From Candidatus Poseidoniales archaeon (lineage in GTDB: Archaea > Thermoplasmatota > Poseidoniia > Poseidoniales > Poseidoniaceae), in NCBI GenBank assembly GCA_003602415.1, contig QQSK01000003.1, forward strand, positions 93,704 to 157,703: a stretch of DNA of 64,000 nucleotides. The letters run 5' to 3'. Both the position numbers and the translations under genes were made by a program. Of the stretch, positions 37,262 through 46,701 are shown in pieces; within the stretch, counting starts at the first letter, position 1; each line of letters begins with the position of its first letter. The notes beneath the pieces are model-generated. The model ran no database searches. It saw only the letters and a list, made by a program, of their open reading frames with translations, and was not told where the DNA came from.

Positions 37262-38314
37262 ATGGGAATGAGCGATGTCCAGCATGAAACACACGACAGA
37301 TTGGTCAATCTGCAAACTCAAATCAAAGAAATGTCAGGTGATGTCGTATTGGTTGGTGACATTATGCTAGATCGCTACATCCACGGATATGCAAACAATC
37401 TCAATTCTCGTGCGCCCGTGCCAGTTCTAAAAGAGACACATCGTCATGATGATGTTGGTGCTGCAGCACACGTTGCAAGAGGACTAGAGAACATCGGTCT
37501 TGATGCTATTCTATTCGGCGTTGTAGGGGATGACCAGCCTGGAGGAAATATCATTCAGGCTCTGGAAGATGAGCAGGTTGAATGTGATGGAATCGCAATC
37601 ATTGAAGACAGAATCACAACGGTGAAGACACGCCTTATTGCTGGTAGAGAATATTTGATTTCTAATCAGCAACTTCTGTTGCGTTGGGATATTGAAGATG
37701 ATTCACCGATAAATGCTGAAGCACATTCCACTATCATCGACCAGGCGGTAACTAGAATTTCAAGTGCCGATGTTTTGGTTATTTCAGATTACGGACAAGG
37801 TGTAGTGACAGATGATGGTGCTGCTAGATTGATTAATGCTGCAAAGATTGCAGGAGTTCCAGTTATTTGTGACCCTAAGTTAACTGGTCTTCATCGTACA
37901 GCAGGAGCAGATTGGGTCATATTCCAAACCAGAGGTTTAGATTTGATGGCAAAAAGAATGGCTTGTAATGATTCTTCAGAAGCTGCTAAAATTCTAATCA
38001 AAGAAAATAATTGGAATAATCTAATGGTTCTTCAAGGAGAGAATGGAGTTACTGTTTACACCAATAATGATGAAGTGATTTCCGCTCCTTGCACCTTATC
38101 TGAACCTAGAGGAATGATAGGGATAATCGATGCTGCTGCTGTAGCAGTCGCTGCTGGAGTGAATTTGAAACTGGAAGTAACAGATATTGCTCATCTTGCA
38201 AATGCTGCCTGTGAATGTATAATGAACGGAACACAGAATTTTACTTTGACAAGCGATGATTTAGCAAACCGTTTGGGTGAAGTGGCTTGGAGCCTACAAA
38301 TATCTCAGAGGTGA
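37262..38314 (+). CDS. PfkB-family sugar kinase, RfaE1/HldE kinase-like
   Basis: VVLVGDIMLDRYIHGYANNLNSRAPVPVLKETHRHDDVGAAAHVARGLENIGLDAILFGVVGDD. Confidence 0.82.
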   Translation: MGMSDVQHETHDRLVNLQTQIKEMSGDVVLVGDIMLDRYIHGYANNLNSRAPVPVLKETHRHDDVGAAAHVARGLENIGLDAILFGVVGDDQPGGNIIQALEDEQVECDGIAIIEDRITTVKTRLIAGREYLISNQQLLLRWDIEDDSPINAEAHSTIIDQAVTRISSADVLVISDYGQGVVTDDGAARLINAAKIAGVPVICDPKLTGLHRTAGADWVIFQTRGLDLMAKRMACNDSSEAAKILIKENNWNNLMVLQGENGVTVYTNNDEVISAPCTLSEPRGMIGIIDAAAVAVAAGVNLKLEVTDIAHLANAACECIMNGTQNFTLTSDDLANRLGEVAWSLQISQR

Positions 38315-38318
38315 AATC

Positions 38319-38786
38319 TTGAGTTATTGGGTTCGGCCTACAACTGCCGACGTTGGTATTCGTGCATTTGGAACAAATCAAAACGATTTGTTACGAGAGA
38401 TTACTATTGGCATGCAATCAATATTATTGGCAGGAAACCAAGACATTAATTCCTTGACCAGAAAAGTCGCAAGGTGGGAAGTCTCACACGAAGGAGATAG
38501 TGATATCTTGATCGTTAAATGGTTGGATGAAGTATTGTATCGAAGCGAAGTTCACGACGAATTCTTGCTGGATTGTCGACCTATGATTAGAGATGGAATA
38601 ATAGAAGCACAGGTGTCCTATGTTGCAAAAGAGAAAGTTCAGTTAGAGGTTGAAATCAAGGCTGTCACAACACATGAGTTTGCATTTAGGGAAGTGGAAG
38701 CGAATGAAACAATTCACTCTGAGTGGATTGAGGTTCCGTCATTCGACGGACCCGGATGGTTTGGAGATGTCGTCTTCGACATCTAA
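38319..38786 (+). CDS. Archease
   Basis: SYWVRPTTADVGIRAFGTNQNDLLREITIGMQSIL...EVEIKAVTTHEFAFREVE...GWFGDVVFDI; TTG start. Confidence 0.82.
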   Translation: MSYWVRPTTADVGIRAFGTNQNDLLREITIGMQSILLAGNQDINSLTRKVARWEVSHEGDSDILIVKWLDEVLYRSEVHDEFLLDCRPMIRDGIIEAQVSYVAKEKVQLEVEIKAVTTHEFAFREVEANETIHSEWIEVPSFDGPGWFGDVVFDI

Positions 38787-39200
38787 AGTCGAAAGGATTC
38801 CAACCATCAGCCCAACTGGGCCCATCATCATGCACAATAGTAAAACTGGCATTGAAACTTGAATTGGCTTTCCTGCTGCAAGCATTCGCATCCAAATATA
38901 TCTGCCAGCAAATGTGTCCATAACTAAGAAGTGAAGCCAGGCCAAAATTATCAACTCGTCCTTTGAAAACAATTCCAGAACAATATCAGGAGTGGGCATT
39001 TGAGTGCCCAATGATAGCAATACATCTGAAACATTTGGAATCAATAAAACTGTGTAAGATACGATCAATGGCATAACACAAATTCGTAAATCGCCAACAA
39101 TTTTTTTCGTTAAATCGTGTCTAGGCATGAACCACATCATAATCCACAATGGTCCAATGATTATTGAAGAAAACCAAAAAGTCGCCGTTACTAAATCCAT
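38739..39200 (-). CDS. ABA4-like (DUF4281) membrane protein
   Basis: FWFSSIIIGPLWIMMWFMP...LIILAWLHFLVMDTFAGRYIWMRM...SMPVLLLCMMMGPVGLMV. Confidence 0.75.
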   Translation of the reverse strand: MDLVTATFWFSSIIIGPLWIMMWFMPRHDLTKKIVGDLRICVMPLIVSYTVLLIPNVSDVLLSLGTQMPTPDIVLELFSKDELIILAWLHFLVMDTFAGRYIWMRMLAAGKPIQVSMPVLLLCMMMGPVGLMVGILSTLDVEDDISKPSGSVE

Positions 39201-39248
39201 GCTCTCACATATGCATTTGGCCTATAGCACTTACAATGGTTTGTATAA

Positions 39249-39552
39249 GGACAGGTGGGAATTCCAAAGGTGGACCCTCGTATCCACGGGCCAAATCCAT
39301 AGGCTTCCTCCGTCCCGTTTCCCCACGGCACTCATGGCCCCAAGTAGGGCTGCTCCGTTCCCGGCCTGACCTGATCCCCCGGTTATTCATTTCCCGACTC
39401 CTTCCGGCTTCGGTTCATGACACCCGAGTCACGTGGGGGCGAGACATCGACGTCCGCCTATGGGAACCCATGGACCGGCTGAGCCGCCCCTTGGCATTCG
39501 GACCGCCATTTGCGATTTGCGGAAGAGGGCACGCAAACTCCCCTCCTATCCC
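39249..39552 (-). ncRNA. SRP RNA (7S RNA)
   Basis: Reverse strand contains ...GGGGGATCAGGTCAGGCCGGGAACGGAGCAGCCCTAC... (helix 8 with GGAA tetraloop and AGCAG asymmetric loop) and terminal helix GGATAGGAGGGGA / TCCCACCTGTCC; GC-rich island without a credible protein. Confidence 0.93.
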
Positions 39553-39597
39553 GACAAGCCGTACAACCTTTCTGTTTTGAACCCACCGAAATCTAGC

Positions 39598-39981
39598 CTA
39601 CTCTGCTTCTTCGTACTTGGAAGGGCAACTGGTCTTGATTACTTCAGCTTCAAAAATCCATTTCCCATCAACAAGTAGGACTTCACCTTCGGCGTATACT
39701 GTGCGATTATCATCTAATCCATTGGAGACTGAAGCCCCACTGAAATCAACCAAAATTTGTTCAGATTCACCATGAAGAATGAATGTGTTGGTTGAGTTAT
39801 CGATTGAACCATCCAAAACTTCCCCTCTAATTGCGATTTGACGGCCTTCGAGACCTTCTGGGTCTTCCATTACCTCATCAACGGTTCTAGTGGCTTCAGG
39901 GGCTTCTAAGAGCAAAGTAGCGGCTAATGCTGATGTTAGAACGGCACCGATTAGCAAAAGCCTGGCACGATGGGTTAGCAT
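39598..39981 (-). CDS. ccmE: CcmE-like haem chaperone, CXXXY variant
   Basis: N-terminal TM, OB-fold 'DPEGLEGRQIAIRGEVLDGSIDNSTNTFILHGESEQILVDFSG...VYAEGEVLLVDGKWIFEAEVIKTSCPSKYEEAE' ending in CPSKY. Confidence 0.8.
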   Translation of the reverse strand: MLTHRARLLLIGAVLTSALAATLLLEAPEATRTVDEVMEDPEGLEGRQIAIRGEVLDGSIDNSTNTFILHGESEQILVDFSGASVSNGLDDNRTVYAEGEVLLVDGKWIFEAEVIKTSCPSKYEEAE

Positions 39982-39982
39982 T

Positions 39983-41050
39983 TTACTCCCTCCTTGCCAG
40001 ACCAACTGCGTCCTCAATACTGACCAAACCAGCCTCACGCAATTTTTTATCTAACCCGTTGACTATTCCCTTGATGCATGATGCACCACTGAAAACGAGA
40101 GCAGAATAGATCTGAATCAAAGATGCGCCGTTGGTAATTTTTTCCCATGCATCTTCAGCATTTGCTATGCCACCCACACCTATAATCGGCCATTTGCCAT
40201 CGGTATGGTCTGCAATCAAACGGATTACTTCAGTGGACCTATTTCTCAGAGGTTGTCCTGAAAGACCGCCGGTTTCAATCATCATTCCATCCTGGTTTGG
40301 ACGTTCAATAGTGGTGTTAGTCGCAACGATACCAGCGCAACCTAATCCCCGTGCAGTATCGACTATCGACTTGATTTGCATGTCTTCCAAATCAGGGGCT
40401 ATCTTAATCAAAACAGGTTTTTCACCAGAGTGAATTTTCACAGCCTCGATAATTCTTGCCAAATCTTCATCCTTCTGCAATTCCCTGAGATTTGGAGTAT
40501 TAGGAGATGAAACATTGATCACAAAACCATCGACATAAGGCTCACATCTCTCTACCGTTTTCGCATAGTCAAGATGTGCTTCTTTCAACTCAGTAATTTT
40601 CGACTTACCAACATTAAGCAATAGAGGAACGCCGGGTTTCCTAGACTTTTTGAGGAATTCTGCCATTTTCTTGCTGCCGGGATTATTAAATCCCATTCGA
40701 TTGATCAAAGCCCTGTCTTTAGATGAGCGAAACATGCGAGGCTTGGGATTTCCGCCTTGTTCGTGCTCTGTAATTCCTCCAACTTCGATGAAACCAAAAC
40801 CAAGAGTTTCCCAACCAAGCATTGCCTCAGCCTTCTTATCCATACCTGCAGCTAATCCTAGAGGATTTGAGAAATCTAAAGAGAATTTTTGGCTTGGTAA
40901 CGATTTAGGTTTGTACAAAATTCGAAGCAGCATTCGTCCCAAAAATGTGAATGAAGTCAATCTAAGTCCTAACAGTGCACGACGATGAGCTTTTTCACTA
41001 TCCATCAAGGCTAGGGCGGGACGAGCAAATAGTGCAAACCCTAGTCCCAT
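39983..41050 (-). CDS. pyrD: Dihydroorotate dehydrogenase (class 2)
   Basis: NPLGLAAGMDKKAEAMLGWETLGFGFIEVGGITEHEQGGNPKPRMFR...NRMGFNNPG...VNVSSPNTPNLRELQ. Confidence 0.95.
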   Translation of the reverse strand: MGLGFALFARPALALMDSEKAHRRALLGLRLTSFTFLGRMLLRILYKPKSLPSQKFSLDFSNPLGLAAGMDKKAEAMLGWETLGFGFIEVGGITEHEQGGNPKPRMFRSSKDRALINRMGFNNPGSKKMAEFLKKSRKPGVPLLLNVGKSKITELKEAHLDYAKTVERCEPYVDGFVINVSSPNTPNLRELQKDEDLARIIEAVKIHSGEKPVLIKIAPDLEDMQIKSIVDTARGLGCAGIVATNTTIERPNQDGMMIETGGLSGQPLRNRSTEVIRLIADHTDGKWPIIGVGGIANAEDAWEKITNGASLIQIYSALVFSGASCIKGIVNGLDKKLREAGLVSIEDAVGLARRE

Positions 41051-41092
41051 GAGTACCTCTCACCAAGGGCATCCTTCAAATCTTGCCCTCAT

Positions 41093-41488
41093 GTGGACTA
41101 CAATGTGGACATGACAGACCCTCGTTGGCCATCCCTGAGAGAGGCTGCCCGCAGATTCTTGCGGGAAGAGGGGTGCACACTATCCGTTCCAAAACAAAAT
41201 ATTTCTCAAGCGTGGGATTTAGTACAAGCTATTTCAGACCATGTGCCTGAGAGAATATTGCTTCCCGAAGTTGTGGAAGGTGAATTGGCAGTAGTTGATC
41301 TAGCCAAATTAGGTGGTACTGAACCTGAGTTGAACATTTGCTGGGTTCCGGATTGCCAGTGGAATGATTTCTACATACAAGCAATCGACCTTTTGGAGGC
41401 AGGATATCCCGGATGTGTGGGTTGTGGTGGACCTGGTGCTGAAGGTGAATGGGATGAGGCCGCTCGGAGAAGTCAGTTTTTGTCATGA
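41093..41488 (+). CDS. Hypothetical protein
   Basis: 131 aa ORF; GCVGCGG near C-terminus. Confidence 0.5.
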   Translation: MDYNVDMTDPRWPSLREAARRFLREEGCTLSVPKQNISQAWDLVQAISDHVPERILLPEVVEGELAVVDLAKLGGTEPELNICWVPDCQWNDFYIQAIDLLEAGYPGCVGCGGPGAEGEWDEAARRSQFLS

Positions 41489-41508
41489 AAAAAAGTCATG
41501 AATTCTGA

Positions 41509-41526
41509 CAGGTACTATAGTACCTG
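41509..41526. repeat. 18-bp perfect palindrome CAGGTACTATAGTACCTG upstream of topoisomerase gene
   Basis: Read directly; intergenic. Confidence 0.6.
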
Positions 41527-41582
41527 CTGGAAAACCACACAAACCGAGGCTTCAAGTATCGCCGGTTTTCCCCCGCCAAATC

Positions 41583-44333
41583 ATGCCAGTCATCATCATT
41601 GCAGAGAAACCAAGTGTGGCGGCTGATATCGCTAGTGTCCTTGGAGTTAAGTCTAAACAGGACACTCACTGGCAATCTGACGAAATTTGGGTCACTTGGG
41701 CAGTCGGACATTTATTGGAATTGAAAACTCCCGAAGAATATGATGAATCATTCAAGAACTGGAGAAAGTCGATTGACAAGCTTCCATTCATTCCAGAAAA
41801 TTTTCAACTGAAACCAATAAAGGGTAGCAAAAATAGTAAGAAGCAATTAACTGCAATCAAGAAAATGATTTCCTCCAAAGATTGTACGGAAGTGGTCAAC
41901 GCTTGTGACGCTGCTAGAGAAGGAGAACTAATTTTCCGAAGAATCGTCGAATTCGCTAAAGTGAAGGCACCCATGAGTCGAATGTGGCTGCAATCATTGA
42001 CTAAAGATGCAATTCAAACATCGTATGATAACAGGGCTGCATCCTCGGATTATCAACCATTGCGAGATGCTGCTGTATCTAGGGCTGAGGCAGATTGGAT
42101 TATTGGAATGAATGGTTCAAGAGTGGCTGCAACTTTCCTGAGAACTAGTAGGAATGACAAAAAATCACTGTCGTTAGGAAGAGTGCAAACTGCAACATTA
42201 GCAATGATAGTTGATCATGAAATCGATATCCTTTCTCACAATCCAGAACCGTTCTGGGAACTGGAGGCTAATTTCGAAAGTGGAGAAGCAAAATGGACTG
42301 CAAGATGGGAAAGGGTTGGACACAAAGATGACCCCGAAAATCCTGAGTTCAAGGCACATAGAATATTGGAAGCAAAGGAGAAGGAAGCAATTCAAGCAAT
42401 GCTAGATTCCAATGATGACATTACAGTCTCTCAAAAAGACAGGAATTCAACTGAGAAACCACCTCTGAATTTTGATTTGACAAGTCTCCAAAGAGAGGCC
42501 AATAACATGTGGTCTTGGTCAGCGAGAAGAACATTATCTGTGGCTCAAGAATTGTACGACACTCACAAATTGACAACATACCCGAGAACGGATTCACGAC
42601 ACTTACCTGAAGATATGATGGAAAGTATTTCTAAGACTATCAAACAATTGGGCGCTCAAGATAAATTGAATCCACATTCTACAAGACTTGTTGATAATGG
42701 ATTATCCAACGTAAAGAGAAATTTTGATGACAAGAAGGTTTCAGATCACTTTGCTATTATCCCAACTGGGAAAATTCCAGGTGGTAATTTGAGTTCAGAT
42801 GCTGCAAAATTGTATGATTTAATCTCTCGACAATTCCTAGCATCATTCCACCCTGAAGCTATTTGGAAGGTTGAGAAAAGAATTGCAACAAAACAAGGCC
42901 ACAACTTTGTCAAAGAAGCTAGAAGTTTAGCCACGCCTGGTTGGAGAGAAGTCCGTCCAAAGAACCAGAAATTACCAGATGGCTGGGGCGCAATACCTAG
43001 CAACCCAGCACCTGCAACTATGCCAAGTCACGAATTCAAAGAGGAAAAAACAAAACCAAGTGGACGACTTAAAGAAGCCGGATTGTTACGTTTGATGGAG
43101 CACGCAGGTAAAAAATTCGATGATGAAGAATTAGCTGCTGCAATGAAAGGCAAGGGTCTAGGAACTCCTGCCACAAGAGCAGAAACTATTGAGAAATTGA
43201 TTTCACGCGAATTTATTGGACGTGGAAAGGGCGGCTCGATTAGGGCTACTGCCCATGGAATCAAGTTGATTGATCTACTGAGGAGAATTCCAATTGAATG
43301 GATTACTTCAGCAGAATTGACTGGAGATATGGAATCAAAATTAGATGGTGTTCAAAAGGGAACTAATCAAAGAGATTCATACATGAATGAGATTAAGGAT
43401 AAGGTACAAGATTTGGTAGACAAAATTCGAGACCACGATAGATCAGAACTTTACAATAATGAAAATCCATTAGGAACCTGCCCACTTTGTTCATCGAATG
43501 TAGGTGAAACTATACTATCATACATCTGCGAGAAAAACGAAGGTCGAGATAAGGGATGTTCATTTGTAATGTGGAAAGATGCAAGCGGTCGATGGTTTGA
43601 CCGAAATACAACATCACGATTGCTAGAAACAAAGTCCATTGAAAATCTTCATGGATTCTTTTCACGAAATGGAGATGGATACGAAACTACTGTTTCGATC
43701 GATGAAACTGGAAAAGTCGTGATTGCTGGAAGCACAGCTGAAACTGGAGATTCTGGAGATGTCGAACTATGTCCTTGTCCAAAATGTGATCAAGGGACAA
43801 TTCGAATTGGTGAATCCACCTATGCTTGTGATAGTCCCGAATGTAAATTTAGAGGATTGGGCAAGAACATCTGTAAGAGAGATATTTCAATTGATGAGGC
43901 AAAGAAAATATTGACTGAAGGAAAATCTGACTTGATTGAAGATTTCGTCTCAAGACGTGGCAAAAACTTCCCTGCTTATTTGGTTCTAGAAGCTAACAAA
44001 GTAGGATTTGAATTCCCACCAAGAGCACCTCCTGCTGACGCCACTAAATTCCCAGTGGTAGAAGGAATTGTAGGAATGTGTCCAAAACATAATGTCGGAA
44101 TCATAGAAACTGAAACGCATTACCAATCTGAACCAAATTCTGAGGGTTGTAAAATTTCATTGTTAAGAGAAGTCAGCAAACGAACAATCACCAGAGAAGA
44201 GGCAAAAGAACTGGTTGAAAAGAAAAAGGTAGGCCCATTTGATGACTTTACGTCTAAAGCGGGTAAACCATTCAGTGCTACACTATATCTCAAAGCTAAC
44301 GAAAGTGTTGGATATCGCTTTGCGAAGAGATAA
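41583..44333 (+). CDS. Type IA DNA topoisomerase (TopB/topoisomerase III-like) with C-terminal zinc-finger and repeat modules
   Basis: IIIAEKPSVAADIASVLG...TWAVGHLLEL...CDAAREGELIFRRIV...TTYPRTDSRHLP...GLGTPATRAETIEKLI; C-term CPLC, CPKC modules. Confidence 0.93.
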   Translation: MPVIIIAEKPSVAADIASVLGVKSKQDTHWQSDEIWVTWAVGHLLELKTPEEYDESFKNWRKSIDKLPFIPENFQLKPIKGSKNSKKQLTAIKKMISSKDCTEVVNACDAAREGELIFRRIVEFAKVKAPMSRMWLQSLTKDAIQTSYDNRAASSDYQPLRDAAVSRAEADWIIGMNGSRVAATFLRTSRNDKKSLSLGRVQTATLAMIVDHEIDILSHNPEPFWELEANFESGEAKWTARWERVGHKDDPENPEFKAHRILEAKEKEAIQAMLDSNDDITVSQKDRNSTEKPPLNFDLTSLQREANNMWSWSARRTLSVAQELYDTHKLTTYPRTDSRHLPEDMMESISKTIKQLGAQDKLNPHSTRLVDNGLSNVKRNFDDKKVSDHFAIIPTGKIPGGNLSSDAAKLYDLISRQFLASFHPEAIWKVEKRIATKQGHNFVKEARSLATPGWREVRPKNQKLPDGWGAIPSNPAPATMPSHEFKEEKTKPSGRLKEAGLLRLMEHAGKKFDDEELAAAMKGKGLGTPATRAETIEKLISREFIGRGKGGSIRATAHGIKLIDLLRRIPIEWITSAELTGDMESKLDGVQKGTNQRDSYMNEIKDKVQDLVDKIRDHDRSELYNNENPLGTCPLCSSNVGETILSYICEKNEGRDKGCSFVMWKDASGRWFDRNTTSRLLETKSIENLHGFFSRNGDGYETTVSIDETGKVVIAGSTAETGDSGDVELCPCPKCDQGTIRIGESTYACDSPECKFRGLGKNICKRDISIDEAKKILTEGKSDLIEDFVSRRGKNFPAYLVLEANKVGFEFPPRAPPADATKFPVVEGIVGMCPKHNVGIIETETHYQSEPNSEGCKISLLREVSKRTITREEAKELVEKKKVGPFDDFTSKAGKPFSATLYLKANESVGYRFAKR

Positions 44334-44376
44334 GATGGCACAACCTTGACATTGTTGATTATAGCAGACCGCATCA

Positions 44377-45576
44377 ATGTACCAAGTTGTCATCGTCGGG
44401 GCCGGTCCGGTCGGCGGTAGATTGGCGACCGAGTTATCATCTAGAGGAATATCTACTCTGATGCTTGAGGAGCATGCTGAAATTGGCAGGCCATTTCAGT
44501 GTGCAGGACTCGTAAATCCACCTGCCATGGAGATGGTACAACTTCATGACACCATCCTACAAAATGTCGATGGGGCTAAAATTCACTCACCCTCCGGAAT
44601 CATGGTACCAGTTGGCAAGGATGGTAGAACACGAACACATGTAGTTTGTAGAAAAAGATTCGATCAAGGGGTTGTCGCTCAGGCAATGGAAGCAGGAGCA
44701 CACCTATGGTTGCTATCAAAACCCTTAGACGCAGAGGTAACAAAAAATTGTGTCAAGCTGAAAGTACAGCGTGAAAACGAAATTGTCGAAATTGAATGCG
44801 ACCTATTGATTGGAGCTGACGGAGCACATTCTTGGACTCGAAGATATTTCAAAATGGGTCGACCAAAAGAAATGATGATTGGATTCCAAGCCGATGTCAG
44901 TGGATTAGAGGGTGAGGATAATTGGCTAGAGATGTATACCGGCCGTGATATTGCTCCTGGTTTGTTCGCATGGGTAATACCAACTGGAGATGGAACCCAT
45001 CGAATTGGAGTTTGGTCAAGAACTCAAGACCTTGAGGGCAAAAGTGTCGAACAATGTTATGATGCTCTGATATCACACCCATTATGGAAAGATAGATTCG
45101 CAAATGTCAAAGAAATTGCTAGATATTGTGGACCCGTTCCGTGTGGTGTTATCAAAAAGCCATTCAAGGATAGAGTCATGGTCATTGGTGATGCTGCGGG
45201 TATGGCGAAACCAACTACTGGCGGTGGAATTGGTCCTGGATTTAGACAAGTTGAAGCAATCATTGAAAAATTGGTTATTGCGATACAAAAGGGAAATCTA
45301 AAGTCTGGAGATTTAGCAAGTGTTTGCAAGCCATTCAAGGCTTTCAAGAAGGAACAAGATCGTGCTCGTGCATTGAGAGATTTGCTTGTTACAATTCCTG
45401 ATGATGAAGAATTGGATTCGCACTTCAGAATGTTCAATCGTCCAGAAGTTCTAGAGTTGATTAATGAAGTTGGGGACATTGAACATCCGGTTCCTTTGGG
45501 TATGACTCTACTTCGAAAGGTCCCTGAATTTAGAAGACTAGCAGTTAGAGCAGGATTCAAGTTATTGTTTGCATAG
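44377..45576 (+). CDS. Geranylgeranyl reductase family FAD protein (archaeal lipid saturation)
   Basis: YQVVIVGAGPVGGRLATELSSRGISTLMLEEHAEIGRPFQCAGLVNP...RVMVIGDAAGMAKPTTGGGIGPGFRQVEAI. Confidence 0.88.
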   Translation: MYQVVIVGAGPVGGRLATELSSRGISTLMLEEHAEIGRPFQCAGLVNPPAMEMVQLHDTILQNVDGAKIHSPSGIMVPVGKDGRTRTHVVCRKRFDQGVVAQAMEAGAHLWLLSKPLDAEVTKNCVKLKVQRENEIVEIECDLLIGADGAHSWTRRYFKMGRPKEMMIGFQADVSGLEGEDNWLEMYTGRDIAPGLFAWVIPTGDGTHRIGVWSRTQDLEGKSVEQCYDALISHPLWKDRFANVKEIARYCGPVPCGVIKKPFKDRVMVIGDAAGMAKPTTGGGIGPGFRQVEAIIEKLVIAIQKGNLKSGDLASVCKPFKAFKKEQDRARALRDLLVTIPDDEELDSHFRMFNRPEVLELINEVGDIEHPVPLGMTLLRKVPEFRRLAVRAGFKLLFA

Positions 45577-45584
45577 GTGATGAT

Positions 45585-46664
45585 ATGGTAAAGATTCGTC
45601 ATCGCATAAGGTACCCGCCATTTGAACCTTCAAAATTGATTGCTGAAAATATTCCAATCGTTGAATATGACTTCGAGATAGATGGTCCTGTTTTCCCCCC
45701 ATTCAGATTGGGGAAAAAAGATTCGTGGATTGTTGAGAGAGTTATCGAAGATGACTTTGAAGTTGATACCAAATATCACGGAGAAACACCACAAATAATA
45801 GATAAACAACGCACAGGATGGTATTTGATCCCCCATCCAATACATGCTAAAGCAAGAAATTTCATAAATTTCACAGTGATTGTATTGTTATCTTGTCTAT
45901 TTTATTTATTCACTACACCTATTCAAGCATCGCTTGGAATACCTACATTCGGTACAGGGAAGATACGACTGGGATTACTAGATTATCCCATACTTGCAGT
46001 AATTGTTGTACCGTTAATGGTGACCCCTATTTTTCTAAGAGTTGCAGCAAATCTTGGAGATCTAAGAAGGCAAAAATCATTCTTGCAAAATTCACCTCCA
46101 AGACCAAAAATAGATGTTGAAAAAACAACTACTGGCTCGAAATTGAAAGGCCAAATCACATTTGAAAAGATTCCGGATGATTGGAAATCAATGAAAGTTT
46201 CTTGGAGGGTTGGAATACTTCCACCTGCAAGACACAAAGTTTTCTCTGCACTAAATCTTGACCCAGATGGCCAACCTCCACCTGGCCTGACAACAGCTCT
46301 ACCACACCATTGGGAGAAAGGGTTGGATGATGGCACAGGAATGGGCGAAGATGCGCCGATGGAAATGCACGATGTACCTGGTGGTGTGTTCTTGCGACCA
46401 ATGCGTATTATGAGTTCTAGTGAAAGTTCTGATTTGGAAATAGATGGAGGCAAATTCGAATTGAAATCACCATCTGGAGACTGGCCAGGAACAGTGTACG
46501 GCGGTCTTGTTAGAGTACATTGGGAAATGATAATCACTATCGAAAGAAACGAAGGAGGGCCCCTCTTATGGGTCGAGCCGCTTATTGTTGAGCATCAAGA
46601 AATAGCTACCCTGAATGAAGACATTACCATCTCAGATGGTAGAACTGAAAGCGACACCTTGTGA
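45585..46664 (+). CDS. Membrane protein of unknown function
   Basis: 359 aa with two TM segments; overlaps ORF downstream. Confidence 0.6.
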   Translation: MVKIRHRIRYPPFEPSKLIAENIPIVEYDFEIDGPVFPPFRLGKKDSWIVERVIEDDFEVDTKYHGETPQIIDKQRTGWYLIPHPIHAKARNFINFTVIVLLSCLFYLFTTPIQASLGIPTFGTGKIRLGLLDYPILAVIVVPLMVTPIFLRVAANLGDLRRQKSFLQNSPPRPKIDVEKTTTGSKLKGQITFEKIPDDWKSMKVSWRVGILPPARHKVFSALNLDPDGQPPPGLTTALPHHWEKGLDDGTGMGEDAPMEMHDVPGGVFLRPMRIMSSSESSDLEIDGGKFELKSPSGDWPGTVYGGLVRVHWEMIITIERNEGGPLLWVEPLIVEHQEIATLNEDITISDGRTESDTL

Positions 46665-46701
46665 TGAAAGGATTCATTTGCTTTCCCCATTGTGTCACTT
46701 C

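Noticed and set aside
39127-39678. ORFs 39127-39369, 39164-39580, 39205-39390 and 39433-39678
   Set aside because: They overlap the SRP RNA gene; translations are rich in Pro/Arg and lack protein-family features.
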